Below are positions 15,433-22,827 of a stretch of DNA of 64,000 nt, in pieces. Every line of letters starts with the position of its first letter. Position 1 is the stretch's first letter. The position numbers were made by a program, and so were the translations under genes. The notes under the pieces are model-generated. The model was not told the DNA's origin, ran no database searches, and worked only from the letters and a program-made list of their open reading frames with translations. The stretch is from Clostridiales bacterium. Its GTDB lineage: Bacteria; Bacillota; Clostridia; Oscillospirales; Oscillospiraceae. Location: the NCBI GenBank assembly GCA_004557075.1, contig SFEX01000002.1, forward strand, positions 1-64,000. The letters run 5' to 3'.

Positions 15433-16074
15433 GTGATAGAAAATATACTGTTTGACTTTGACGGCACGGTGTTTGACACCATTGAGGGAATAACGAAATG
15501 CGTTCAGTACGCGCTGGGCAAAATGGGCATTGAAGCGGAGCTTTGCGAGCTTAAATGCTTCGCAGGGCCGCCGCTTGTCGATATGTTCGCGCAGAAATAC
15601 GGCATGAGCGAGGACGAGGCGAAAAAGGCGACGCAGCTATACCGCGAGCGGTACGAGCCGACGGGCTGGTCGGAGTGTAGCCCCTTTGACGGGATGCACG
15701 AAATGCTGCTTCGGCTTAAAAGCGCGGGCAGGACGCTTGCCATCGCAACCAGCAAGCCCGAGCATCTTGCGGTGAAGATACTGAGCCAATACGGCATGCT
15801 CGACGACTTTGACATTGTCTGCGGCGCAACGCTTGACGGAAGCCGAAGCAAGAAGTGGGATGTAATAAACTACGCCCTCGAAAAGCTCGGAGCAGACCCC
15901 GGAAAGACCCTGATGGTCGGAGACCGCATGTATGATGTCATCGGCGCGAAAAAGTGCGGCATCGACTGCGTGGGAGTGAGCTTCGGCTATGCAGAGGAAG
16001 GCGAACTTTCCGGGCACGGCGCTGTATACGTTGCCGATACCCCGGATGAGCTTTACGAGTACATAATGAGATAA
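15433..16074 (+). CDS. HAD-family phosphatase (phosphoglycolate phosphatase-like)
   Basis: A 213-residue Mg-dependent phosphatase of HAD subclass I. Motif I is DFDGTVFDT (Asp nucleophile, about residue 8), motif II is ATSKPE near residue 104, and motifs III-IV are the Lys before ADPGKTLMVGDRMYDVIGA. A helical C1 cap lies between motifs I and II. Substrates of such Gph/PgmB-like enzymes vary (phosphoglycolate, pyrophosphate, nucleotides). GTG 15433 is used, with GAGGTG 5-7 nt upstream; the longer frame begins at TTG 15415 without a site. The gene may be read from the promoter at 15102 through the folded element. Confidence 0.85.
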   Translation: MIENILFDFDGTVFDTIEGITKCVQYALGKMGIEAELCELKCFAGPPLVDMFAQKYGMSEDEAKKATQLYRERYEPTGWSECSPFDGMHEMLLRLKSAGRTLAIATSKPEHLAVKILSQYGMLDDFDIVCGATLDGSRSKKWDVINYALEKLGADPGKTLMVGDRMYDVIGAKKCGIDCVGVSFGYAEEGELSGHGAVYVADTPDELYEYIMR

Positions 16075-16075
16075 A

Positions 16076-16109
16076 AAAAGACTGCCGTTTTTTATACCGG
16101 CAGTCTTTT
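16076..16109 (+). terminator. Bidirectional terminator
   Basis: AAAAGACTGCCG / CGGCAGTCTTTT stem between the HAD gene and the convergent Na/Pi transporter, A-rich on one side and T-rich on the other. Confidence 0.85.
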
Positions 16110-16111
16110 GA

Positions 16112-17872
16112 TTAGAGAACGTACTTTTTGCTGTACTCGGCGTAGTATTCGTCAAAGCAGTGCGAGCGAACCTGAACGAGGCTGTTTATATATTCATGCG
16201 CGTCGAAGCTCTCGGATTCAAGCTCAATCATCGCGATGGCGATATTGGAGCAGTGGTCGGAAACACGCTCAAGGTTAGTGAGCAGGTCGTTGAAAACAAA
16301 GCCGTGGTTGAGCGTGCAGATGCCCTTTTGCAGACGGTCGATGTGGTGCATCTTCATCTCGTCGCAGAGATTATCGATAAGCTCCTCAAGAGGCTCCACG
16401 CGGTACGCGCCCTCAATATCGTTGCGCACAAAGGCGTCGACCGTGGTATCCACGATCTCGCTCACCGCGGATATAAGCACATGCAGCTCATTTTTGCCCT
16501 GCTCGGAGAAGACTATCTCCTTGTCATAAAGCTCCTTGGCGCATTCGGCGATGTTCAGAGAGTGGTCGGAAATTCGCTCGAAGTCGTTTATTGTGTGCAG
16601 ATATTTTCCGACAGCGCCGTTAAGCTCGGAATTCAGCTCGCGGCTTGTTATATGAACAAGATAGGTGCCGAGCTTGTCCTCGTACTTATCGATGATGTCC
16701 TCAAGGTGGTTTACATGCTCAAAGCCGTCCTCGCTGTAGTTGCCGATGAGCGAAAATGCGTCGAACAGGTTTCGCTCGGCCTTTTGAGCCATGGAGTTTA
16801 CGGTAAGACGGCTCTGCTCGACCGCAAGGGCGGGGTGATCGAGGAAGCGTTCCTCAAGCCGCTCGAAGTCCTGAAGCTCCTCGCCGCCCGTGGCCTTGTC
16901 CCTGATGATAAGGCGGCCGAGCTTTTCAAGCTGCGGTATGAAGGGAGCAAGGAGGATAACAATGGCGAAGCGGAATACCGTGTTTAAAAGCGCAAGACCC
17001 ACGGTGGTCATGGTCATCGACATGAAGGAAAAGTCTACTATGGCGTTGAACGTATAGAAGATAGCGCTGAAAACAATGACGCCGAGGGTATCGACCATGA
17101 GATATGACAGTGCGGTGCGCTTGCCGTCACTGCTTGCTCCGAGAGCCGAGAGCAGAACGGGAACAGCCGCGCCGATGGCAATACCCATTATGATAGGCAG
17201 TGCGATATCAAAGCGAATGGCTCCCGTGACCGACAGCGCCTGGAGAATGCCGACTGCGGCGGAGGCGCTCTGGATAACGCTTGTGAAAATAAGGCCGAGC
17301 AGAATGCCCAGCAGCGGGTTTGAAAATGTCGTGAGCATATTTATGAAAGTCTCGCTCGAGCGCAGCTCGTAGACAGCGCCGCTCATGGCCTTCATGCCGA
17401 ACATCAGAACGGCAAAGCCAAGCAGTATCTCGCCCGCGTGCTTTTTCGTGCTACTGTGAGAGAAGGTATGCAGCACGATGCCGATAACGGCGATGATCGC
17501 GGTGAGGGTGTCGGTGGACAAAAGCTCAAGCCAGCCGTTGGCGCCGCCGCCAAGGTCGGACAGGCAAATGATCCAGCCGGTGATGCTGGTGCCGATAATG
17601 GCGCCCATTACGACGCCGATGGCCTGCCGCACCTTCATCATGCCGGAGTTTACGAAGCCGACGACCATAACGGAGGTGGCCGATGACGACTGGATAACGG
17701 CGGTAACGCCGGTACCCAGCAAGATACCTTTCAGCGGGGTGCTGGATAGACGGAAGAGAATAAGCTCCAGCTTATTGCCGGCAACTTTTTTCAGATTATC
17801 GCCCATGAGCGACATGCCGAACAGGAACAGGGCAACGCCGCCCAGCAGTTCAAGTACATTTGAAATGCCCAA
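16112..17872 (-). CDS. Na/phosphate cotransporter with PhoU-like domain
   Basis: A 586-residue protein of the NptA/PNaS family. Residues 1-310 hold eight or nine membrane helices with the two inverted QSS motifs that define the family (TAVIQSSSATSVMVVGF near 60 and TSVIQSASAAVGILQAL near 200). Residues 340-570 are a soluble helical PhoU-like domain (three-helix repeats with NDFERISDHSLNIAE and LTNLERVSDHCSNIA). It should import phosphate with sodium, or export it, and the PhoU part may gate by phosphate state. The start is TTG 17872 with AGGAG 8 nt upstream. It stands alone. Confidence 0.92.
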   Translation of the reverse strand: MGISNVLELLGGVALFLFGMSLMGDNLKKVAGNKLELILFRLSSTPLKGILLGTGVTAVIQSSSATSVMVVGFVNSGMMKVRQAIGVVMGAIIGTSITGWIICLSDLGGGANGWLELLSTDTLTAIIAVIGIVLHTFSHSSTKKHAGEILLGFAVLMFGMKAMSGAVYELRSSETFINMLTTFSNPLLGILLGLIFTSVIQSASAAVGILQALSVTGAIRFDIALPIIMGIAIGAAVPVLLSALGASSDGKRTALSYLMVDTLGVIVFSAIFYTFNAIVDFSFMSMTMTTVGLALLNTVFRFAIVILLAPFIPQLEKLGRLIIRDKATGGEELQDFERLEERFLDHPALAVEQSRLTVNSMAQKAERNLFDAFSLIGNYSEDGFEHVNHLEDIIDKYEDKLGTYLVHITSRELNSELNGAVGKYLHTINDFERISDHSLNIAECAKELYDKEIVFSEQGKNELHVLISAVSEIVDTTVDAFVRNDIEGAYRVEPLEELIDNLCDEMKMHHIDRLQKGICTLNHGFVFNDLLTNLERVSDHCSNIAIAMIELESESFDAHEYINSLVQVRSHCFDEYYAEYSKKYVL

Positions 17873-18058
17873 TGCTTTTTCTCCTATATAGTTACATAAT
17901 TCATATTACAGCCCAAATTTCTTCACTATAACTATAACTCACAACGCCATTAAAATCCATAGTGTTTTTACATTTCTCGATATTAGACATAGCCCGGCGT
18001 GAAGCCCGCCGCACTTTTTGTACGATATGCCGCAACGCAGCGCTGATTCCAATGCAGA

Positions 18059-18107
18059 GTTGACAAATTCAACACATGGCGCTATAATATCGGTTGACAA
18101 AATCAAC
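18059..18107 (+). promoter_or_regulatory. Promoter flanked by two MarR-type palindromes
   Basis: TTGACA 18060-18065, 17 nt, TATAAT 18083-18088. Palindrome one, GTTGACAAATTCAAC (18059-18073), covers the -35; palindrome two, GTTGACAAAATCAAC (18093-18107), covers the start region. The two share GTTGA-N5-TCAAC and 14 of 15 bases, and their centres are 34 bp apart. This is a typical autoregulatory layout for the MarR protein encoded at 18612. Confidence 0.8.
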
Positions 18108-18123
18108 TTATATGGAGGCTGAA

Positions 18124-18612
18124 ATGAAAAAGGAAATATTGCTTTTGGGAAATCCGAAATTGTATGAAAAAAGTGCGCCGGTGACAGAAGCGGAGCTTAC
18201 GAATCTTGCTCCGGTGATAGAAGACCTGCACGATACGCTTATGGCGTTCCGGGCCGAGTACCATGCGGGGCGGGCGATTGCTGCGCCGCAGATTGGAGTT
18301 GGGAAGCGCATTTTGTATATGTGCATTGATAAACCTGTTGTATTTATAAATCCTGAGCTTGAGTTTATCGGGGACGAGAAGATGGAGGTCATGGACGACT
18401 GCATGTCCTTCCCGAACCTTCTGGTAAAAGTAGTGCGCTGTAAAAAGTGCAAAATCAAATACCGAGATATGCGGTGGCGCGAGCGGGAGATGCTTTTGGA
18501 GGGCGATCTGTCCGAGCTTATCCAGCATGAGTACGATCACCTGGACGGCATACTTGCAACAATGCGCGCTGTGGATAAGCGGTCGTTTTTTATAAAGCAG
18601 GAGCGCAGCTAA
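18124..18612 (+). CDS. Peptide deformylase-like metalloprotein
   Basis: A 162-residue protein of the peptide deformylase family, which removes the formyl group from nascent proteins. Motif III is intact (IQHEYDHLDG: His135, Glu136, His139). Motif I is GRAIAAPQIG rather than GxGxAAPQ. Motif II keeps the metal Cys93 but reads DDCMS instead of EGCLS. All metal ligands are therefore present, with changes around the substrate. It may be a divergent or inducible deformylase, and its coupling to MarR hints at a response to inhibitor or formyl-peptide stress (inference). ATG 18124 follows GGAGG by 5 nt. Confidence 0.8.
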   Translation: MKKEILLLGNPKLYEKSAPVTEAELTNLAPVIEDLHDTLMAFRAEYHAGRAIAAPQIGVGKRILYMCIDKPVVFINPELEFIGDEKMEVMDDCMSFPNLLVKVVRCKKCKIKYRDMRWREREMLLEGDLSELIQHEYDHLDGILATMRAVDKRSFFIKQERS

Positions 18613-19043
18613 TGAATGCAGACATGATTAAAAAAATCCGGCAGTTTAACCGTTACTATACCGTGTGGCTCGATGTTATGAATAAAGGCTATATGGGAAC
18701 GGAGCTGTCGTGGCCGGAATCGCGTGTGCTGTTTGAGATATATCTGTACGACGGTATAAGCGCCACAGAATTATGCGGGCATTTGGGCATGGACAAGAGC
18801 TATGTGAGCCGCATTCTCGCCGGGCACGAGAAAAACGGCCTTGTGACTCGCGAGCTTGTATCGGGCAGCAAGGGCACAAAAAAACTGTGCCTGACGGAAG
18901 CGGGGATAAAAAAGGCGAGGCAGATAGACGAAAGCGGCGATAAGCAGATCATCGAAAGGCTTGAGAGCCTGCCGGATGAAAAATGCAATGAGCTTTGCAA
19001 TGCGATGGAGCGGATAGAGGCGATACTGCGAGAGAACGCTTAG
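18612..19043 (+). CDS. MarR-family transcriptional regulator
   Basis: A 143-residue winged-helix regulator. The fold is clear: N-terminal dimerisation helix, then LSWPESRVLFEIYLYDGISATELCGHLGMDKSYVSRILAGHEKNGLVTRE with the recognition helix at SYVSRIL, a wing (SGSKGTKKLCLTEAG), and a C-terminal dimerisation helix. Two cysteines lie in helical regions but nothing marks them as sensors. ATG 18612 shares its A with the deformylase TAA stop, so the pair is coupled. The GTTGA-N5-TCAAC palindromes around the operon promoter are its likely operators. Confidence 0.9.
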   Translation: MNADMIKKIRQFNRYYTVWLDVMNKGYMGTELSWPESRVLFEIYLYDGISATELCGHLGMDKSYVSRILAGHEKNGLVTRELVSGSKGTKKLCLTEAGIKKARQIDESGDKQIIERLESLPDEKCNELCNAMERIEAILRENA

Positions 19044-19059
19044 TGCCTGATTTTTTCAC

Positions 19060-19101
19060 TTGAAAAATAACTCTTGTGTTGTTATCATAAGATAACAACA
19101 C
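19060..19101 (+). promoter_or_regulatory. Promoter with an 11-bp perfect palindrome on the -10
   Basis: TTGAAA 19060-19065, 17 nt, TATCAT 19083-19088. GTGTTGTTATC (19076-19086) and GATAACAACAC (19091-19101) are perfect inverted copies around ATAA, covering the -10 and start site. No T-run follows, so an operator is more likely than a terminator. The regulator is unknown; the adjacent MarR is one candidate, but its own sites look different. Confidence 0.65.
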
Positions 19102-19117
19102 ACTGGGGGTAATACAA

Positions 19118-19507
19118 ATGAATCTGATAGAAAAAGGGGCGAAGGCCGCGTCAAAAGGCACGGGCAAAGCTCTTGAGCTTCTGAATAAGGCAAGCGGCAA
19201 GCTTGAGCCTATGCGCACTGCGCCGTTTTTGGGCGACTATGTGGCCGATATTCAGGATATAATCGCAATGCTTAACGACTATTATCACGGCAGATACAGA
19301 AAGCTGCCCTTTGCGGTGCTTGCCGGTGCGCTCGGAGTGGTGGCCTACCTTGTAAGCCCCATCGACCTCATACCCGACGGTATCCCCGTTTTGGGTTTTA
19401 TAGACGATGCGTTTATAATTAACATAGTGCTCAATATATGCCTTGACACAGAGCTGAACCGCTACCGCAAATGGCGCGGCGCGACAGGTGAAGAAAATGC
19501 AGATTAA
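19118..19507 (+). CDS. DUF1232 (YkvA-like) membrane-associated protein
   Basis: A 129-residue protein with the DUF1232 core: YRKLPFAVLAGALGVVAYLVSPIDLIPDGIPVLGFIDDAFII, where SPIDLIPD is the family hallmark, and two short hydrophobic helices. The N-terminal 45 residues are amphipathic and basic. The role of the family is not established; members are membrane-associated. GGGGGTAATACAA precedes the ATG. It overlaps the DUF4180 gene by 11 nt and is expressed from the palindrome-covered promoter just upstream. Confidence 0.85.
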   Translation: MNLIEKGAKAASKGTGKALELLNKASGKLEPMRTAPFLGDYVADIQDIIAMLNDYYHGRYRKLPFAVLAGALGVVAYLVSPIDLIPDGIPVLGFIDDAFIINIVLNICLDTELNRYRKWRGATGEENAD

Positions 19508-19859
19508 AGTTATTGAGAGAAACGGCGTTAAATGCGCGGCCGTCACAGGCCCTGAAAAGCTTATTACCGATGCGCAGTCTGCGCTGGACGTGCTTATGAG
19601 CGCAAAATATGAAGCCGGGACGAAAAATATCGTTATCGACAAGAAGCTTGTAGCCGAGGACTTTTTCATCCTCAGCACGGGTCTTGCGGGGGAGATCCTG
19701 CAAAAGTATATAAACTACGGCGGGCGCATCGCCATTTACGGCGATTATTCGCGCTACACGAGCAAGCCCCTGAAGGACTTTATCTATGAAAGCAACAAGG
19801 GCAAGGACGTGTTTTTCGCATCGAGCGAGGACGAGGCCGTGGATATGCTTACGCGATAA
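19497..19859 (+). CDS. DUF4180 domain protein
   Basis: A 120-residue soluble protein. It matches DUF4180 in pattern: short beta-alpha start (IKVIERNGVKCAAV), a helix over SALDVLMSAKY, the stretch IVIDKKLVAEDFFILSTGLAGEIL and RIAIYGDYSRY, then a helix and FFASSEDEAVDML. The fold resembles STAS or small alpha/beta proteins. Function unknown. ATG 19497 is chosen over GTG 19488 because AGGTG (19486-19490) is then a ribosome binding site 6 nt away. Overlaps the DUF1232 gene. Confidence 0.75.
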   Translation: MQIKVIERNGVKCAAVTGPEKLITDAQSALDVLMSAKYEAGTKNIVIDKKLVAEDFFILSTGLAGEILQKYINYGGRIAIYGDYSRYTSKPLKDFIYESNKGKDVFFASSEDEAVDMLTR

Positions 19860-19870
19860 CAACTGCATAA

Positions 19871-19909
19871 AAAACGCCTGTGGGGAAAAGACTTCCTCAC
19901 AGGCGTTTT
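19871..19909 (+). terminator. Terminator after DUF4180
   Basis: AAAACGCCTGTGGGG / CCTCACAGGCGTTTT stem, 9-nt loop, with a T-rich tail; probably also ends the convergent cupin transcript. Confidence 0.9.
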
Positions 19910-19916
19910 GCTTTTT

Positions 19917-20267
19917 TTATTTGTACACTATGAGCGCTACAAATACAAGAGGCTCCGTGCCGCGGTTTGCTATCGAGTGCCCCTCGCCGTCGGGACAAAA
20001 GGCGGTGTCGCCGGCGAGCATGGTGACGATGCTGCCGTTGTCGCTGTATTCACCCTCGCCGGAGATTATGTGGTAAAACTCACCGTCGCCTTTGTGTACA
20101 TGCCAGCCTAGCTCACTGCCCGGCTCAAGCGTTACGACGGAAAACACCCTGCCCTTGCCGTACAGCTCCTCGGGCGTCTCGATTATGCGCTTAAAACTTA
20201 CCTTTCCGCTGCCGCCAAACATATTTTCCGCAGTGTCGATTTTGCGCTCACTATTTCTTTTTATCAT
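19917..20267 (-). CDS. Small single-domain cupin
   Basis: A 116-residue cupin. Metal ligands are visible in the first cupin motif (GWHVHKGDGEFYHIISGEGEY: two His, Glu, then a His at the FYH position) and the second (PDGEGHSIANRG: His). Such single-domain proteins bind a metal and a small anion or sugar acid and may be isomerases, dioxygenases or sensors; no more can be said. Its start lies directly beside the stop of the YugP-type protease, so it is probably last in a protease-cupin operon. Confidence 0.85.
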   Translation of the reverse strand: MIKRNSERKIDTAENMFGGSGKVSFKRIIETPEELYGKGRVFSVVTLEPGSELGWHVHKGDGEFYHIISGEGEYSDNGSIVTMLAGDTAFCPDGEGHSIANRGTEPLVFVALIVYK

Positions 20268-20269
20268 GT

Positions 20270-20971
20270 TTAGTCTCTCCTTCTTCCGCCAACGATAACT
20301 AAGAATCTCAAAAGCTGTGCAAGCGATACGGCCAGCGCCGCCACATAGGTCATCGCGGCCGCCGAAAGCACCTGCTTTGCCTGCTTAAACTCCTCGCCCT
20401 GCAAGAGATTGGTCTCCTCAATGGTTTTAAGCGCGCGGTTTGAGGCGTTAAATTCTGTGGGCAGGGTCACAAGCTGAAAAACCGTGCTCAGCGCAAAGCA
20501 GGCGCAGCCGGCATAGGCCATTATTATGAAAACATCGCCCATGCTCGCAAGCAGCAGCCCGATAATTATAAGCGGAACCGATATTTTCGCACCTATATTG
20601 GTGATAGGAACGATGGCTGTTCTGATCTTCACGGGTGCGTAATTTGTGGCGTGCTGTATCGCGTGCCCAACCTCGTGACAGGCCACGCCGATAGCGACGG
20701 TCGATGTGCTGCCGTAAACATCGTCGCTCAGCCTCACGACGTTTGCCGTGGGGTCATAGTGGTCTGTAAGCGAGCCTTGGATGTGCTCGATGGGAACGTT
20801 TGTTAAGCCGTTGCGGTCGAGCACCCAGCGCGCCGCCTGCGCGCCGGTAAGTCCCCGTGAGTTTCGGGTGTTTTTATATCTTGCGAATGTGGAGTTGACG
20901 CGGCTGCTCGCCCACATTGCAAAAAGCACTGCGGGCAGAACAAGAACGATATATGTCCAGTCTAAATACAT
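20270..20971 (-). CDS. YugP-type membrane zinc metallopeptidase
   Basis: A 233-residue membrane protease. Helix one is at 5-20 (TYIVLVLPAVLFAMWA); the zinc motif HEVGH (VACHEVGHAIQHA) is near residue 118; two long hydrophobic spans follow (about 145-190), then EFNASNRAL that supplies the third ligand region, and a last helix near the C-terminus. The family (Zn_peptidase_2, B. subtilis YugP) has no defined substrate. It lies 2 nt upstream of the cupin and 2 nt downstream of the LUD gene, on the same strand, so the three form one transcript. Confidence 0.9.
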   Translation of the reverse strand: MYLDWTYIVLVLPAVLFAMWASSRVNSTFARYKNTRNSRGLTGAQAARWVLDRNGLTNVPIEHIQGSLTDHYDPTANVVRLSDDVYGSTSTVAIGVACHEVGHAIQHATNYAPVKIRTAIVPITNIGAKISVPLIIIGLLLASMGDVFIIMAYAGCACFALSTVFQLVTLPTEFNASNRALKTIEETNLLQGEEFKQAKQVLSAAAMTYVAALAVSLAQLLRFLVIVGGRRRD

Positions 20972-20973
20972 GC

Positions 20974-21570
20974 TTACATCCCCAGATCTTCGTTTATCAG
21001 AACGATCTCAACCTTTTCCATGTCCATCATCGGCCCCCAGAGCACCATCAGAGCGTTGCAGCCTCTGTCGGCTACTCGGCAGTCGTGGCACTTATTGTCA
21101 ATTTTGCACGGGGTTTGGCAAGGAAAGCGCTTCATGTTCTGGACGGCTGCGGTGTTGCGCGCTCTGTAAAGCGCGGAATCGAAGTCAGGGCAGATCTTGT
21201 TCGTGCCAGCGACGATGTAAACCCGCTTCTGGCCGAAAACAAGACCGGCAAGGCGGTTACCGCGGCCGTCGATGTTGAGTATCTCGCCCGTCTCGGCTAT
21301 GGCGTTTGCGCTGGATATGAAAACCTTTGCGGCGGTCTCGCGATCAAGAGTGTCCCAGCCGGGAGTTTTCCAGTGCCACGCGACGTCGTTGCCAGCCTCG
21401 CAGAGCTTTTCATAAAGCCCCATCTGCTCGACGGTCTTGCTTCCGCCTATGCCGACGCTCGTGTCTTTTATCTGTGAGACCAGATAGTCTGAGGCAGCCT
21501 CCTTATTTTCAAAAAAGCTTACTTCAAAGCCTCTCAGCTTCATGTTTTTAATTGTCTTTTCGATGTTCAT
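20974..21570 (-). CDS. LUD-domain (LutC-like) protein
   Basis: A 198-residue protein of the LUD family. Seen: GIGGSKTVEQMGL in the phosphate-binding loop, WHWKTPGWDTLDRETAAKVFISSANAIAETGEILNIDGRGNRLAGLVFGQKRVYIVAGTNKI, and a C-terminal cysteine cluster (CPDFDSALYRARNTAAVQNMKRFPCQTPCKIDNKCHDC) that could hold an Fe-S cluster. Lactate-utilisation complexes need LutA and LutB, and neither is nearby, so this is the stand-alone Clostridial type of unknown substrate. GGAGG precedes ATG. A promoter is at 21601-21629. Confidence 0.85.
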   Translation of the reverse strand: MNIEKTIKNMKLRGFEVSFFENKEAASDYLVSQIKDTSVGIGGSKTVEQMGLYEKLCEAGNDVAWHWKTPGWDTLDRETAAKVFISSANAIAETGEILNIDGRGNRLAGLVFGQKRVYIVAGTNKICPDFDSALYRARNTAAVQNMKRFPCQTPCKIDNKCHDCRVADRGCNALMVLWGPMMDMEKVEIVLINEDLGM

Positions 21571-21600
21571 ATGTATACCTCCGTGAAATGAGATGCCACC

Positions 21601-21629
21601 ATTATAAATGTAACCGCCTTATTTATCAA
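21601..21629 (-). promoter_or_regulatory. Promoter of the LUD-YugP-cupin operon
   Basis: On the minus strand, TTGATA (21624-21629), 17 nt, TATAAT (21601-21606). It overlaps the last codons of the upstream nucleotidyltransferase and a hairpin AACCGCCTT/AAGGCGGTT (21612-21636). Confidence 0.7.
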
Positions 21630-22656
21630 GGCGGTTTTCAATTTCTTTTATCAGGCTGCACGCGGACTCGGCAAGCTCTGCGGCAGTCTCGTCGTCGGCC
21701 GCGTTTGCCGATACTCTCAGCGCGGCAGAACGGGGCAGGGGCGCTATGCGCAGCTCATAGTCGCTCCCGCGAAGCACAAAGCCGTCTGAGTAATCCGCGC
21801 CAAGCTCTAAAAACGCCGAGGAAACGCCGTCCATCAGCCGAGCCTTGTCCGCGCAGCTATATTCGGCGCTGCCCATGAAGTCGGCCTTATCTTCTGTGAC
21901 CTCGTCCTCCGGCGCGGGCTCAAAGCCGCCTGACAATTCGATGCTCAGCCTGCCGGACAGCGCGTCAACGCAGCATTCATAGTAGCTCTTCGGAGTGCCG
22001 ATATCGCACCAGTAGCCCTCCAAAGGATAGCCGAGCAGCTTATCACCTTTCTCAAGCAGCAGAGGAAACAGGTCTTTTGCAAAATCAAAGGGGGTGTTTT
22101 CCGGCACGAGCGACATTGCCCGCGGCGAGATAACATATATGCCGGTGTTGACCCTGTTTGTCACAACGTGCGCCCAGTCCGGCTTTTCGATAAACGAGCG
22201 TATGCAGCAGTCGCCGTCGCAGAGCGCAAGACCGTAGCGCAGCGGCTCGGGGTGACGGTATAGCGCAAGCGTCGCGGCGGGAGCGTGCTTTTGATGCTCG
22301 GATATTAGCTCTGACAGGTCAAAATCGCAGGCGGCGTCGCCGGATATAACGAGAAAATCCTCATCGCCGTAAAAATCCGCGCAGTTTTTAACGCCTCCGG
22401 CTGTACCCAAAGCCTCGGTCTCTACCCTGTACTGCATGCTGACGCCTAAGCTCTCACCGCTGCCGAAATAGTTTTTTATATCGTCGGGGCGGTATTTCAA
22501 AGCCGCGCATATGTCCGTTATGCCGTGCTTTTTCAGCAGCAGTATGATGTGCTCCATGACCGGCCTGCCGCACAGCGGTACAAGCGGTTTCGGAGTATCG
22601 CCGCTGACGGGCTTTAGGCGCTTGCCCTCGCCGCCAGCCATTATGATAGCTTTCAT
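21619..22656 (-). CDS. Sugar nucleotidyltransferase fused to a phosphohexomutase tail
   Basis: A 345-residue protein. Residues 1-232 are a complete NTP transferase of the mannose-1-phosphate guanylyltransferase type: AIIMAGGEGKRLKPVSGDTPKPLVPL, ISGDAACDF as the metal-binding loop, FIEKPDW, and WCDIGTPKSYYE. In the long Clostridial relatives this is followed by a beta-helix and a whole phosphomannomutase. Here residues 260-345 resemble only the last mutase domain (KARLMDGVSSAF, then YSDGFVLRGSDYELRI and LRVSANAADDETAAELAE), and the usual RPSGTEP phosphate loop reads APLPRSA. The tail is thus probably regulatory or structural. The product may be GDP-mannose or a related sugar nucleotide. Confidence 0.75.
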   Translation of the reverse strand: MKAIIMAGGEGKRLKPVSGDTPKPLVPLCGRPVMEHIILLLKKHGITDICAALKYRPDDIKNYFGSGESLGVSMQYRVETEALGTAGGVKNCADFYGDEDFLVISGDAACDFDLSELISEHQKHAPAATLALYRHPEPLRYGLALCDGDCCIRSFIEKPDWAHVVTNRVNTGIYVISPRAMSLVPENTPFDFAKDLFPLLLEKGDKLLGYPLEGYWCDIGTPKSYYECCVDALSGRLSIELSGGFEPAPEDEVTEDKADFMGSAEYSCADKARLMDGVSSAFLELGADYSDGFVLRGSDYELRIAPLPRSAALRVSANAADDETAAELAESACSLIKEIENRLDK

Positions 22657-22731
22657 GTCAGCCTCCTGTTATATTCAATGTGTGCTAGTTTTATTTTGCG
22701 CGGTAAAATGAAAATTATTAGTTTTTTGCAG

Positions 22732-22760
22732 TTGTAATCATGTCGTAACTTTGATATAAT
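22732..22760 (+). promoter_or_regulatory. Promoter of gdpP
   Basis: TTGTAA 22732-22737, 17 nt, TATAAT 22755-22760, with a short inverted repeat GATAT/ATATC over the -10 (22753-22768). Confidence 0.7.
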
Positions 22761-22827
22761 TTAATATCAATTTCTATATCTATTTGCAGAGTCTGCGAGA
22801 ATACGGCAGCGATTGGAAAAAAGAAAA

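Noticed and set aside
15284..15451. A 55-codon frame inside and past the three-way-junction element
   Set aside because: No ribosome binding site, crosses the paired arms and the HAD start, and has no protein-like composition.
16160..16987. 275-codon plus-strand frame opposite the Na/Pi transporter
   Set aside because: Opposite a transporter with intact QSS and PhoU motifs; no start signal.
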